Shown here: piece by piece, positions 54,392 to 63,575 of the stretch
How positions within the stretch are numbered: the first letter of the stretch is position 1
How the letters are laid out: each line of letters begins with the position of its first letter
NCBI RefSeq assembly: GCF_023684385.1
Contig: NZ_JAGSOJ010000003.1
Location: 1 to 64,000 of the forward strand
Length of the DNA: 64,000 bases
Direction: 5' to 3'
Source: Oceanirhabdus seepicola
GTDB taxonomy: Bacteria; Bacillota; Clostridia; Clostridiales; Clostridiaceae
Made by a program: the position numbers and the translations under genes
The notes under the pieces: generated by a model
Seen by the model: only the letters and a program-made list of their open reading frames with translations
The model's database searches: none
What the model was told of the DNA's origin: nothing

Positions 54392-55054
54392 ATGAAATTA
54401 AAGGATTTTTTATGGGCATTAGTCATTGTTTTATTTGGAGCGTTTTTAGCTGTTCCACAAACAAGGGCGATTTTTGAATCATTAACAGTAGAACATCCAT
54501 ATATATTGGGGTTCATTAAAGTATCGATACTTGCAACTATGGGGGAATTGCTAGCAACTAGAATTGCAAAAGGCGAGTTTATTAAACCAATAGGAGTGTT
54601 TTGGAAATTTATTGTCTGGGGAATATTTGGTTTAGCATTCACTGTGGTATTTAAAATTTTTGGTGCTGGGACAGTAGCAGCAACTGAGAAGGGATTACTT
54701 CCTGTTTGGGAAAATGGTGCCGTAAATAATGTTTCTCGTGCTTTCTTAACTAGTTTTTTTATGAATACCGCTTTTGCACCAACATTTATGGCTCTCCACA
54801 GAATACTGGATACCTTTATTGAGTTAGGGGAAGGTAAAATTAATAAAATCTTTAAAGTAAGATTATTTGATGTTTGTAAAGAAGTTGATTGGTATGGGTA
54901 TATTAGTTTTGTTATATTAAAGACAATTCCTTTTTTCTGGATTCCGGCACATACAATAACATTTATGTTACCAGAACAGTATAGAGTTTTAATGGCAGCT
55001 GTGCTGTCTATTGCCTTAGGTGCAATACTTGCTTACTCAAAAAAAAGGAAATAA
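54392..55054 (+). CDS. Mpv17/PMP22-like membrane protein
   Basis: A 220-residue membrane protein with about four to five helices, started at ATG 54392, nine bases after AGGAG; upstream TTG and ATG codons lie too close to it. The C-terminal segment (FFWIPAHTITFMLPEQYRVLMAAVLSIALGAILAY, here read in parts) resembles the tail of Mpv17/PMP22-family proteins, in which W, P and R residues around FMLPEQYRV are conserved. The family's role in bacteria is not established. It follows the AEC gene by 47 bp and may be cotranscribed. Confidence 0.65.
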   Translation: MKLKDFLWALVIVLFGAFLAVPQTRAIFESLTVEHPYILGFIKVSILATMGELLATRIAKGEFIKPIGVFWKFIVWGIFGLAFTVVFKIFGAGTVAATEKGLLPVWENGAVNNVSRAFLTSFFMNTAFAPTFMALHRILDTFIELGEGKINKIFKVRLFDVCKEVDWYGYISFVILKTIPFFWIPAHTITFMLPEQYRVLMAAVLSIALGAILAYSKKRK

Positions 55055-55128
55055 TAAATCAAATGTAGAAGTTGTATATCAAGGAAGTTTTGAGAAGAAA
55101 GGATATATAAATATGTTTAGGAAAAGAT

Positions 55129-55269
55129 ATGTATATGTTGAAAAATTTTAGTATTATACTAACTGAAGCTAAAAATCCTTGGTGGGTATACCTTCTTATA
55201 ATAGGAGCCATTGGGTTACCATTTAACCTTGTAAATATATACATTAAGATGAACAAGAAAAAGAAATAA
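55129..55269 (+). CDS. Small membrane peptide (46 residues)
   Basis: A short open frame beginning at ATG 55129, seven bases after AGGA. Product: MYMLKNFSIILTEAKNPWW, then VYLLIIGAIGLPFNLVNIY and a lysine-rich tail. One clear transmembrane helix with a basic C-terminus is typical of small membrane proteins. It lies between the Mpv17-like gene and the M23 peptidase. No homolog is recognised; it could be a fortuitous frame, but the ribosome site and composition speak for a gene. Confidence 0.5.
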   Translation: MYMLKNFSIILTEAKNPWWVYLLIIGAIGLPFNLVNIYIKMNKKKK

Positions 55270-55316
55270 TAGGTATTTGAATGTGCCTTGGATTTGAGAG
55301 TATTAGGGGGAAGCTT

Positions 55317-56225
55317 GTGGGGAAACAACTGAAAGTTAGAAAAAACAGAAAATATACTATTATGATAATTCCCCGTCGGGGTGGGAAACTTAAAGAAATT
55401 AGCATTAGTGTAGTAGGAATCTGGTTGACATTAATAGTTTTTATTGGGATAATTTCTTATACTGCACTTGTTACTTATGTGAATAGAGTTTCTGCATATA
55501 AAAGTAGAAGTATAAAGCATAAGGTCTTAGAACAAGCAGAGAGAATAGAAGAACTAACGCAACAACTTTATGCACTTGAGAATGTGAATGAGGAGTTGCT
55601 TAGTGAGAATAAGGATTTAATAGAACAAAAGATTGAAATGAATTCAAAACTTGAAGAGATAACTGAAATGGAAAAAGCTCTTGCAGAAGCATTAGATGAT
55701 AATGATTTGATGACAAAGTATTCAGAAATTGGTGAATATGCATTTGCTGATTATAGAAAAACTTTTGGTGAGAAAATAAACGCCACGGTTGAACTTGTAG
55801 AGAAGGTAAAACTCCAATCTAAACTTCTAAGACGAATTCCAAATAGATTACCAGCAGAAGGTAGTATTACTAGCTATTTCGGAAGAAGAACTCATCCAGT
55901 TACAGGGGAATTAGGAAAGTTTCATAAGGGGATAGATATCGCTAATTACACAGGAGCTCCAATATATGCAACAGCAGATGGTGTAGTGAAATTTGCTGGA
56001 TATCACAGTGGTTTTGGGAAATTGGTTATTATTGATCATCAGAATGGCTATGAAACATATTACGCCCACAACTCAAGTTTGCAAGTAAATCAAGGAGAAT
56101 ATGTTACAAGAGGTTCTCAGATTGCGAAGATGGGTAGCACTGGTTTATCTACAGGAACACATAGTCATTTTGAAATAAGGTATTTTGGTACGTCTGTCAA
56201 TCCATTAAAAATAATAAATGATTAA
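55317..56225 (+). CDS. Membrane-anchored M23 peptidase (LytM type)
   Basis: The start is GTG 55317 (MGKQLKVRKN), six bases after AGGGGG, giving 302 residues; the ATG at 55281 has no ribosome site. A membrane helix lies at about residues 34-55, a coiled coil at 65-130, and a C-terminal LytM domain has the zinc residues in FHKGIDIAN and GTHSHFEIR. It cleaves peptidoglycan cross-links or activates other amidases. Pairing with bactofilin, immediately downstream, is common and links the cytoskeletal scaffold to local cell-wall remodelling. Confidence 0.92.
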   Translation: MGKQLKVRKNRKYTIMIIPRRGGKLKEISISVVGIWLTLIVFIGIISYTALVTYVNRVSAYKSRSIKHKVLEQAERIEELTQQLYALENVNEELLSENKDLIEQKIEMNSKLEEITEMEKALAEALDDNDLMTKYSEIGEYAFADYRKTFGEKINATVELVEKVKLQSKLLRRIPNRLPAEGSITSYFGRRTHPVTGELGKFHKGIDIANYTGAPIYATADGVVKFAGYHSGFGKLVIIDHQNGYETYYAHNSSLQVNQGEYVTRGSQIAKMGSTGLSTGTHSHFEIRYFGTSVNPLKIIND

Positions 56226-56238
56226 AAGGGGGATATAA

Positions 56239-56661
56239 ATGTTTAGTAACAAAAAAAATGCAAGTACTACTTATCAGAGTGATAAGTTTGACACAATAAT
56301 TGCTAATAATACTTCAATGTCTGGAAACATTAATGCTGAGGGTAATGTTAGAATCGATGGTTCTTATAAAGGTGATATTGAATCTCATGGTGAAGTAATA
56401 GTGGGAGACAACGGATTTATTAAGGGAAACATAAAAGCTCAATCAATTTGTGTATCAGGTAAGGTAGAAGGAAATATTGAATGTGATGGACTATTAGAGA
56501 TTTATAGCCATGGAGTAGTAGATGGAGATATTATAGTTAAGAGTCTCTCAGTAGTCGAGGGAGGACTTTTTAATGGTAAATCTAGTATGGGAGCTATGAA
56601 TACAAATAGGGATGTTGAAGAAAAAAATGATAATAGTGGAATAGAAATTATGGAAGAGTAA
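56239..56661 (+). CDS. Bactofilin (polymer-forming cytoskeletal protein)
   Basis: A 140-residue protein with a central right-handed beta-helix of repeating units (GNINAEGNVRIDGSYKGDIES, GNIKAQSICVSGKVEGNIE, each under 20 residues when read singly) and disordered ends. Bactofilins polymerise without nucleotides and recruit cell-wall enzymes. It lies 13 bp after the M23 gene and shares its operon. GGGGG precedes the ATG. The beta-helix covers about residues 20-120. Confidence 0.94.
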   Translation: MFSNKKNASTTYQSDKFDTIIANNTSMSGNINAEGNVRIDGSYKGDIESHGEVIVGDNGFIKGNIKAQSICVSGKVEGNIECDGLLEIYSHGVVDGDIIVKSLSVVEGGLFNGKSSMGAMNTNRDVEEKNDNSGIEIMEE

Positions 56662-56664
56662 ATT

Positions 56665-56688
56665 AAAAGCACGCAATTGCGTGCTTTT
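56665..56688. terminator. Bidirectional terminator between bactofilin and AraC regulator
   Basis: A perfect 24-bp palindrome AAAAGCACGC AATT GCGTGCTTTT, with T4 on each side. It ends the bactofilin operon and the convergent AraC-type gene. Confidence 0.85.
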
Positions 56689-56689
56689 C

Positions 56690-57544
56690 TTATTGTGTTA
56701 TTGGTAAGAAGATTTCAGTTGGGCTCAATATATCAGGGGTTTCATAGGTAACATAGTCGCATATATAAAAGTCAAAAGATCTAACGCATAAGTTTGTAGT
56801 AGGTAACCATGTACTATAAATATAATCAAAGGTTTCTTTGCATTTGTAGGCTGAATCGTTATGAGTAAAGTTAGCATATTCACCTCTAGGGATTATTTTT
56901 CCCACCATGCCTTCAGGAATTTTTTCTAAGTTTTCAACTTCAAAAGCACAGAGATGAGTGAATTCTATTGAGCCATCATCGTTTTCAATGTAATCTTTGC
57001 TATAATCTTCATAAGCAACTATAAAATTAGGATTTATAATATTAGGTATGTCTTCTTTTTTAAGAAATAAGTCCTGCCATAACTCCCCTAGTCGACCATC
57101 TCCAGGTATATGCCTACCTTCAACACCTATTAAATACATTTCTTCTTTATGAACTAATTTTGGTATCATATCCAACACTCCTTCTATATTTGGTATTATT
57201 TTTTCAAATAAATCTACTCTAATGTTGTTTTGTCTGCATAGACGAGGTGATATACCAAACTCTTTTTTGAATGATCTACTAAAGGCTTCACTTGATTCGA
57301 ATCCATAGTCAAAAGCCATATCTATAATTTTATCATTTGAGTCTAAAAGTCTCTGTACTGATTTAGAAAGGCGCCTTTTCCTAATATAAGTAGCAACTGA
57401 GAATTTAATTATTGCGGAGAATATCCTATGGTAATGGAACTTTGAAAATCCTGCTCTAGCAGCAATATCTTCTGGAGTGAGATTACTAGTAATATTCTCT
57501 TCAATATAGGTAATAGAATCATTGATTGTTTTTAAGTAGTCCAT
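56690..57544 (-). CDS. AraC-family regulator with GyrI-like effector domain
   Basis: A 284-residue protein. Two helix-turn-helix motifs occupy residues about 8-105 (LTPEDIAARAGFSKFHYHRI; DMAFDYGFESSEAFSRSFKKEFG), typical of AraC/XylS. The C-terminal half (about 125-284) is a GyrI-like/Rob-type ligand-binding domain. Such proteins often regulate efflux or stress genes in response to small hydrophobic molecules. Target genes are unknown; the neighbours give no strong hint. The start ATG 57544 follows GGAGGG. Confidence 0.9.
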   Translation of the reverse strand: MDYLKTINDSITYIEENITSNLTPEDIAARAGFSKFHYHRIFSAIIKFSVATYIRKRRLSKSVQRLLDSNDKIIDMAFDYGFESSEAFSRSFKKEFGISPRLCRQNNIRVDLFEKIIPNIEGVLDMIPKLVHKEEMYLIGVEGRHIPGDGRLGELWQDLFLKKEDIPNIINPNFIVAYEDYSKDYIENDDGSIEFTHLCAFEVENLEKIPEGMVGKIIPRGEYANFTHNDSAYKCKETFDYIYSTWLPTTNLCVRSFDFYICDYVTYETPDILSPTEIFLPITQ

Positions 57545-57676
57545 GTTATCCCTCCAACAGTAAGTGATTTATAAATAAATTATAATATAGAAGCATAGAT
57601 GAAAAATGATAATTATTGCTAATTTCATTATAAAACATCCATATAGTAACAACAAGATTTATACATAGAAATAAGA

Positions 57677-57700
57677 CCCCTACATTTAATAAAGTAGAGG
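57677..57700 (-). terminator. Terminator of the 48-residue gene
   Basis: On the minus strand CCTCTAC pairs with GTAGGGG across a ten-base loop, followed by TCTTATTT. It lies about 30 bp after the stop of the small gene at 57730. Confidence 0.55.
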
Positions 57701-57729
57701 CCTTAAAAGGAGAAGAATACTATGAGTTT

Positions 57730-57876
57730 TTATCTCTTCAAATTTTTTCTTGAAGGAACAAGTTCCTGCTCTTTATAACCAGTCTTTGAAGTCATACTAT
57801 TCTCTGATTGATGCTGTCTAGCAGTATTTTGAAGTTCACTTTGTGGTGTATTCATTTTCTCTTGTTTTTTATTCAT
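57730..57876 (-). CDS. Small hydrophilic protein (48 residues)
   Basis: A short gene starting at ATG 57876, with AGGAG at the right distance. The product starts MNKKQEKMNTPQSELQNTAR, is very hydrophilic, rich in Gln, Ser and Lys, and ends in SRKNLKR. Its composition recalls small spore or DNA-binding proteins of Firmicutes, but no family signature is recognised. It has its own terminator. The ribosome site and lack of hydrophobic runs make it a believable small gene. Confidence 0.6.
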   Translation of the reverse strand: MNKKQEKMNTPQSELQNTARQHQSENSMTSKTGYKEQELVPSRKNLKR

Positions 57877-57952
57877 GAGTAGTCTCCTTATAAGAAATTT
57901 GGATCTCTATTAGTATTTGATTATAAGGAAAATAAATTCAAGGAAAACAATG

Positions 57953-58426
57953 TTAACTTACTTTCAATGATCTTATATGCTCATCTAAAAGTCTTTTATT
58001 CATATCATATACATGTTCTGGTTTTCTTGTATAAGCATCTTCGTTAATGAAATTTAATGAGAATATATAAGAGTCTTTGAGTACTATTTTTAATCCCAGG
58101 TTTCTAACATAGATAAAGTTTTTTTCGGTTAATTCTGTATTTACATCCTCAAATTTAGAGATTTTTTTAATATCTTTAAGATTAAATTCCTTTAAAATCT
58201 GAAGAGCTTTTTTATTTTTTTTACAAAGAAGAGCTTTCTTGTTATGTTTATCAATATATAGAGAATGCTCCATTTTCCCTTTTTCATTTATACTTACAAG
58301 ATTTTCTGTTATTTTAAAATTATCAGGTAATACCGAAAGCTCTTTAGGTGGAAAATAAATGTTCAAAAATGCCCTTAGTATGACAACAAGGACAAAGACA
58401 CCTAGAAGAATTAAGAGCAACAACAT
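57953..58426 (-). CDS. Unknown single-pass membrane protein
   Basis: A 157-residue protein if started at ATG 58426 (MLLLLILLGVFV, with GAGG upstream); a longer frame from 58444 is possible. The first 24 residues form one membrane helix. The remaining part, lysine-rich and with beta-strand-like segments (HSLYIDKHNKKALLCKKNKK; IYVRNLGLKIVLKD), is probably cytoplasmic. No motif or family is recognised. It lies 99 bp downstream of the NhaC antiporter gene on the same strand and may be cotranscribed with it. Confidence 0.65.
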   Translation of the reverse strand: MLLLLILLGVFVLVVILRAFLNIYFPPKELSVLPDNFKITENLVSINEKGKMEHSLYIDKHNKKALLCKKNKKALQILKEFNLKDIKKISKFEDVNTELTEKNFIYVRNLGLKIVLKDSYIFSLNFINEDAYTRKPEHVYDMNKRLLDEHIRSLKVS

Positions 58427-58524
58427 ACTAATCACCTCTCTCATTATTATGTATATAAGCCATATTTATACAAATAAATCAGGAATCAAAGAATGATTCC
58501 TGACAATTTTTATATAATTTTATA

Positions 58525-59946
58525 TTATACTGAAACTGATTCTTCTTGAGGAGCTTTTTCTAATTTTTTGATACCAATTCCTGTAAAACCATAGAAGACA
58601 GCTATTATTGGACATAAAATGTTCAAGAATGCGTAAATAGCGAATCCATCAGGTCCCCAAGGGCCAACACCTAGGAATTTGGTCATTGTAGCACCACATG
58701 TATTCCACGGAATAAATGGTGAAGTAACAGTACCTGAATCTTCAAGTGTTCTAGAAAGGTTTCTTGGATCAAGTCCTTTCTCAATGTAAACATCTTTATA
58801 CATTCTTCCTGGAAGAACGATTGAAAGATATTGGTCACCTGTTAAAAGGTTAGTTACGATACAAGTAATAACAGTTGTAAGGATAATAGAACCTGTGCTC
58901 TTAGCAAATTTCATAAGACTCATTGCTATAGTTTCAAGTTGTTTAGTTTTTTCCATTACACCACCGAAACACATAGCACAAATTATCAATGATACAGTCC
59001 ACAACATACTGTCGAGACCACCACGCGTCAATAGATTATCAAGTGCTTCAATACCTGTACTAGATGCATATCCATAGTGAGCAGCACCAATAATTTCTGA
59101 CATTCCAGCACCTTGGAACAACCATGCAAATAATCCACCAAGTATAACACCGCCAATAAGTCCAGGTATAGCAGGAACTTTCATAACAACGATTGCTATA
59201 ACCAAGATAGGTGGTATGAATAAAAGTAAGTTAATGTTAAAGTTTGCTTGTAATCCATTCAATAATTCATTAACTTGAACAGCGTCAATTTGTTTTCCTG
59301 CAAATTTAATACCAAGAATTGCATAAATAACCAATGATATTAATAGTGCAGGACCAGTAGTCCATATCATATGTTTAATGTGTGTGAAAAGATCGGTACC
59401 TGCCATAGCAGGCGCTAAGTTTGTAGTGTCTGATAAAGGTGACATCTTGTCCCCAAAATATGCCCCAGATATTATTGCACCAGCAGTCATTCCTAGAGGA
59501 ATTCCTAATCCAGTTCCTACACCAATAAGTGCAATACCTACAGTACCAGCAGTAGTCCATGAACTACCAGTTGCAATTGAAACAACGGCACAGATTAAAC
59601 AAGTTGCAACTAAGAATATACTAGGTGTTATAATTTTCAAACCGTAGAATATCATAGTTGGAACAACACCAGCAAGAATCCAAGTTCCTATGATTGCACC
59701 AATAATCATTAAAATCAAACAAGCTTGCATGGCTAATTTAATAGTATCAATAATTCCTTCTTCAATTTCTTTCCATGTATAACCTGCTATTAAGCCTATA
59801 ATTGAAGCAAATATAGCTCCAGCAATAAGTGCCATGTGAGGATCCCCGCCCCAAAACTTAAGTGTGCAAATTAGAAATACAACTAAGAAAGTTAAGCTAA
59901 GTAAAGATAACCCCAAACTCATTTTTTTTACTTTACCAGTAGTCAA
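58525..59946 (-). CDS. Na+/H+ antiporter, NhaC family
   Basis: A 473-residue transporter with about eleven to twelve membrane helices. Typical NhaC segments are SGAYFGDKMSPLSDTTNLAPA (residue about 165) and LEDSGTVTSPFIPWNTCGATM (about 397). The start is a TTG at 59946, eight bases after AAAGGGGG; the later in-frame ATG (59922) lacks a ribosome site. NhaC-family members exchange sodium for protons or malate/lactate, and some carry amino acids. The substrate here is uncertain. Confidence 0.9.
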   Translation of the reverse strand: MTTGKVKKMSLGLSLLSLTFLVVFLICTLKFWGGDPHMALIAGAIFASIIGLIAGYTWKEIEEGIIDTIKLAMQACLILMIIGAIIGTWILAGVVPTMIFYGLKIITPSIFLVATCLICAVVSIATGSSWTTAGTVGIALIGVGTGLGIPLGMTAGAIISGAYFGDKMSPLSDTTNLAPAMAGTDLFTHIKHMIWTTGPALLISLVIYAILGIKFAGKQIDAVQVNELLNGLQANFNINLLLFIPPILVIAIVVMKVPAIPGLIGGVILGGLFAWLFQGAGMSEIIGAAHYGYASSTGIEALDNLLTRGGLDSMLWTVSLIICAMCFGGVMEKTKQLETIAMSLMKFAKSTGSIILTTVITCIVTNLLTGDQYLSIVLPGRMYKDVYIEKGLDPRNLSRTLEDSGTVTSPFIPWNTCGATMTKFLGVGPWGPDGFAIYAFLNILCPIIAVFYGFTGIGIKKLEKAPQEESVSV

Positions 59947-60096
59947 AATAAATTCCCCCTTTATTGTTTATATATCTATTATAATACAAAATATTCAGAC
60001 AATTCAATAAGTATTCGAAAATAATCATAAATATCCATTAAAAGATGCATGAAAAATTAACCTTACTTTCAAAAAACATGCCACAAAAGGATGAAT

Positions 60097-60124
60097 TTGA
60101 GTGACTAATATATTGTGGTATAAT
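60097..60124 (+). promoter_or_regulatory. Sigma-A promoter of rarA
   Basis: TTGAGT and TATAAT separated by 16 bases, about 40 bp upstream of the start at 60162. Confidence 0.65.
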
Positions 60125-60161
60125 ATTATTCGCAAGAAAATTGAAGTGTGGAGGTAAAATT

Positions 60162-61400
60162 ATGCCTTTAGCAGATAGAATAAGGCCATATAGTATAGAT
60201 GAGTTTTACGGACAGGAACATCTAATGGGTAAGAATAAGGTGTTAAGAAGAATAATGGAATCTGGAAATATACCTAATATGATTTTTTATGGACCGCCAG
60301 GAGTAGGGAAAACAACAGTTGCAAATATTATTGCTGAGAAGTCTCAAAAGAAAATATATAAACTAAATGCATCAAATTGTTCTACAAAAGATATTGAAAA
60401 AGTTGTGAAAGAATTAAATAGTTTTATGGGATATAAAGGTGTGATTTTATATTTAGATGAGATTCAGAATTTCAATAAAAAACAACAACAGTCTCTTTTA
60501 GAGTATATAGAGGATGGAAGAATAACATTAATTTCAAGTACTACTGAAAATCCATATTTTTCGATTTATAAGGCGATATTGAGCAGAAGTATTATATTTG
60601 AATTTAAACCATTACAAAAAGAAGATATTATAAATGGTCTTAATAGAGCAGTTAATTTGATAAAAAATGAAGATGAAAAATTTGATGTAACAGAAGAAGC
60701 ATTAAATTATATAAGTGAAATTTCTAGTGGAGATATGAGAAAGTCCCTGAATATTTTAGAAACCAGTTACAATTTTAAAGGAAGAGGAAACGTGGTTGAA
60801 CCTGAAGATGTAGAGGCTTTATATCAGAGTAATATGAGATTTGACCCATCAGGCGATGAACATTATAATATTTTAAGTTTTCTTCAGAAAAGCATAAGGG
60901 GTAGTGATGAAAATGCTGCCATTCATGCCCTTGCCAGATTGGTAAAGGGGGGAGATCTTACATCAATATGCAGAAGATTATTAGTGATAGCAGCTGAAGA
61001 TATTGGAATGGCTCATCCACAAGCAATTTCAGTTGTTCATTCATGTACAAGTGCAGCAAAAGAGGTGGGATTTCCAGAGGCGAGGATAATATTAGCACAG
61101 GCGGTTATTTATCTTGCAACACTGCCAAAATCAAATAGTGCATATTTAGCTATAGATTCGGCAATTAATGATTTGAATACTAAGGATTGTGGTGATATTC
61201 CGGTGTACTTGAAAGATTCTCATTATGGAGGGGCAAAAAAGCTAGGAGTTAAAGGGTATAAATATCCTCATAATTATGAAAATCATTATGTTAAACAGCA
61301 ATATTTACCAGATGATATTAAAGATACAAGATATTATATGTCACAGAATAATAAGTATGAAAATGCCCTTAAAACTTATTGGGATAAGGTGAAAAAATAA
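60162..61400 (+). CDS. rarA: Replication-associated recombination ATPase RarA (MgsA)
   Basis: A 412-residue clamp-loader-like AAA+ ATPase, started at ATG 60162 after GGAGG. Walker A is GPPGVGKTT (44-52), Walker B LYLDEIQNF, and the family-specific RARA segments ISEISSGDMRKSLNIL and AIHALARLVKGGDLTSICRRL follow, with the C-terminal tetramerisation part. It acts at stalled replication forks. Single gene, separate from the Fe-S operon downstream. Confidence 0.95.
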   Translation: MPLADRIRPYSIDEFYGQEHLMGKNKVLRRIMESGNIPNMIFYGPPGVGKTTVANIIAEKSQKKIYKLNASNCSTKDIEKVVKELNSFMGYKGVILYLDEIQNFNKKQQQSLLEYIEDGRITLISSTTENPYFSIYKAILSRSIIFEFKPLQKEDIINGLNRAVNLIKNEDEKFDVTEEALNYISEISSGDMRKSLNILETSYNFKGRGNVVEPEDVEALYQSNMRFDPSGDEHYNILSFLQKSIRGSDENAAIHALARLVKGGDLTSICRRLLVIAAEDIGMAHPQAISVVHSCTSAAKEVGFPEARIILAQAVIYLATLPKSNSAYLAIDSAINDLNTKDCGDIPVYLKDSHYGGAKKLGVKGYKYPHNYENHYVKQQYLPDDIKDTRYYMSQNNKYENALKTYWDKVKK

Positions 61401-61425
61401 TGAGTGAAATAATCAATATAAAATG

Positions 61426-61454
61426 TTGACAAGAATACTCGGATTTGCTATTAT
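61426..61454 (+). promoter_or_regulatory. Promoter of the Fe-S cluster operon
   Basis: TTGACA (61426-61431) and TATTAT (61449-61454) with a 17-bp spacer, about 50 bp before iscR. Regulation by IscR itself is likely from family knowledge, but no operator was clear. Confidence 0.75.
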
Positions 61455-61506
61455 TGTTATGATAATTAAAACAGAGTAAAACACTCAGGATTAGAGGAGT
61501 GATTTA

Positions 61507-61929
61507 ATGAAACTTTCAACAAAAGGAAGATATGGAGTTAAAGCTATGGTGGATTTAGCAATCCATTATGGTGAAAATCCAAAATCTATAAAAAGTATTA
61601 GTGAGAGTCAAAATATATCTGAATGTTACTTAGAGCAATTATTCTCAAGTCTGAGAAAAGCTGGTCTTATAAAGAGTATCAGGGGCGCAGGTGGAGGATA
61701 TATTCTAAATGATAAACCAGAAAATATCACCATACATAAGGTGCTAGATGTTCTAGAAGGTCCGATTGAAATATCAACATGTCTTGATAGTAGTTCTTGT
61801 AACAACATTGAATGTTGCGCAACAAGAGTTGTTTGGAAAAAGATAAAGGATAGTATAGATGATGTTACTAAAGCTATAACATTGCAAGATATAGTTAATG
61901 ACTATAAGAAGATGAGTAATAAGGAGTGA
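61507..61929 (+). CDS. iscR: Rrf2-family Fe-S regulator (IscR-like)
   Basis: A 140-residue winged-helix repressor. Cysteines 92, 98 and 104 (with a further Cys103) match the three cluster-binding cysteines of IscR. It senses cluster supply and controls the genes that follow. An AGGAGTG site lies before ATG 61507. Its stop falls within the upstream region of the cysteine desulfurase start, so the operon is tightly packed. Confidence 0.92.
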   Translation: MKLSTKGRYGVKAMVDLAIHYGENPKSIKSISESQNISECYLEQLFSSLRKAGLIKSIRGAGGGYILNDKPENITIHKVLDVLEGPIEISTCLDSSSCNNIECCATRVVWKKIKDSIDDVTKAITLQDIVNDYKKMSNKE

Positions 61930-61934
61930 TATAC

Positions 61935-63122
61935 ATGGAAAAAAGAAATATATATATGGATCATGCTGCAACTACTTACGTTAAGCCCGAAGTATTAGAA
62001 GAGATGATACCATACTTTACAGAGAATTTTGGCAATCCTTCTTCAATATACTCTCAAGCAAGAGTAACTAACATGGCAATAGATGAGAGCAGGGGGAAAA
62101 TCGCAAAGGCTATCAATGCTGACAGAAGAGAAATATTCATTACAGGTGGTGGATCAGAAGCTGATAACTGGGCAATAAAAGGATATGCTAATGCAAACAA
62201 ACATAAAGGAAACCATATCATAACAACAACTATTGAGCATCATGCTATTCTACATGTATGTGAATATCTTGGAAAAAATGGATTTGAGATTACTTATCTT
62301 CCTGTAGATGAGAAGGGATTTATAAATATAGATGATTTAAGAAATGCAATAAAAGATACAACTATATTAGTGTCTATAATGTTTGCCAATAACGAAATTG
62401 GAACAATACAATCTGTTAAAGAAATCGGTGAGGTATGTAGAGAGAATAAAGTAGTATTCCATACAGATGCTGTTCAGGCAGTAGGACACATACCTGTAGA
62501 TGTTCAGGAATTGAATATTGATATGCTTTCTATGGCGGCTCATAAATTTTATGGACCTAAAGGTGTAGGAGCTCTTTATGTGAGAAAAGGTATAAGATTA
62601 GAGAATCTTATACATGGTGGAGCACAGGAGAGGAATAAAAGAGCAGGTACTGAAAATATTCCAGGAATAATTGGGATGGCAAAAGCTCTTGAACTTGCAG
62701 TAGAAAATATGGAAGAGGAAAATAAAAAGCTTGTTATGTTAAGAAATAAGCTTATTGATGGGCTTTTAGAAAGAGTTCCACATAGTAGATTAAATGGACC
62801 ATGTGGAGAGATGAGACTTCCGGGAAATGCTAATATTACTTTTGAGTTTATCGAAGGAGAATCAATTCTTCTAATGTTAGATGCAAAAGGAATTGCAGCG
62901 TCTAGTGGAAGTGCATGTACTTCAGGGTCATTGGATCCATCACATGTATTACTTGCTATTGGATTACCTCATGAGATAGCTCATGGATCATTAAGATTAT
63001 CACTAGGTGAAAAAACTACTGAAGAAGAGATTGATTATGTATTAGAGGTTGTTCCACAGATTGTACAAAGATTAAGAGAAATGTCACCATTATGGGATAA
63101 TTTTGCTAAGGGGGAGAAGTAA
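61935..63122 (+). CDS. iscS: Cysteine desulfurase (IscS/NifS)
   Basis: A 395-residue PLP enzyme started at ATG 61935, eight bases after AGGAG. PLP lysine in SMAAHKFYGPKG (about residue 204) and the persulfide Cys328 in SSGSACTSGSLDPSHV, which mark group I enzymes. It supplies sulfur to IscU and to MnmA for tRNA thiolation, both encoded just downstream. Confidence 0.95.
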   Translation: MEKRNIYMDHAATTYVKPEVLEEMIPYFTENFGNPSSIYSQARVTNMAIDESRGKIAKAINADRREIFITGGGSEADNWAIKGYANANKHKGNHIITTTIEHHAILHVCEYLGKNGFEITYLPVDEKGFINIDDLRNAIKDTTILVSIMFANNEIGTIQSVKEIGEVCRENKVVFHTDAVQAVGHIPVDVQELNIDMLSMAAHKFYGPKGVGALYVRKGIRLENLIHGGAQERNKRAGTENIPGIIGMAKALELAVENMEEENKKLVMLRNKLIDGLLERVPHSRLNGPCGEMRLPGNANITFEFIEGESILLMLDAKGIAASSGSACTSGSLDPSHVLLAIGLPHEIAHGSLRLSLGEKTTEEEIDYVLEVVPQIVQRLREMSPLWDNFAKGEK

Positions 63123-63123
63123 T

Positions 63124-63561
63124 ATGTTATATAGTGAAAAGGTTATGGATCATTTTACAAACCCAAGAAATGTTGGGGAAATTGCTGATGCAAATGGTAT
63201 AGGGGAAGTTGGTAATGCAAAATGTGGAGATATAATGAGAATATATCTTAAAATACAGGATAATATAGTTAAAGATGCTAAGTTTAAAACATTTGGTTGT
63301 GGAAGCGCAATAGCATCATCAAGTATGGCAACAGAGTTAATCATAGGTAAATCAGTAGAAGATGCTTGGGAACTTTCAAATAAAGCAGTAGCTGAAGCAT
63401 TAGATGGACTTCCACCTGTTAAAATGCACTGTTCTGTTTTAGCAGAAGAAGCTATTCATAAGGCAATCAATGATTATAGAGAAAAAGCTGGACTTGAGTT
63501 ATGGGATTTTAAAGAGACTGACCATGATGAATTACATGATCAGGTTCATGGAGACGAATAG
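63124..63561 (+). CDS. iscU: Fe-S cluster scaffold IscU/NifU N-terminal type
   Basis: A 145-residue scaffold, started at ATG 63124 after GGGGAG, two bases past the iscS stop. The three cluster cysteines are in [21 protein letters not shown] and [13 protein letters not shown] tail of about 20 acidic residues ([13 protein letters not shown]) follows, as in clostridial NifU-like proteins. It assembles [2Fe-2S]/[4Fe-4S] clusters. Confidence 0.95.
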   Translation: MLYSEKVMDHFTNPRNVGEIADANGIGEVGNAKCGDIMRIYLKIQDNIVKDAKFKTFGCGSAIASSSMATELIIGKSVEDAWELSNKAVAEALDGLPPVKMHCSVLAEEAIHKAINDYREKAGLELWDFKETDHDELHDQVHGDE

Positions 63562-63575
63562 AAATAGGTGATTTT

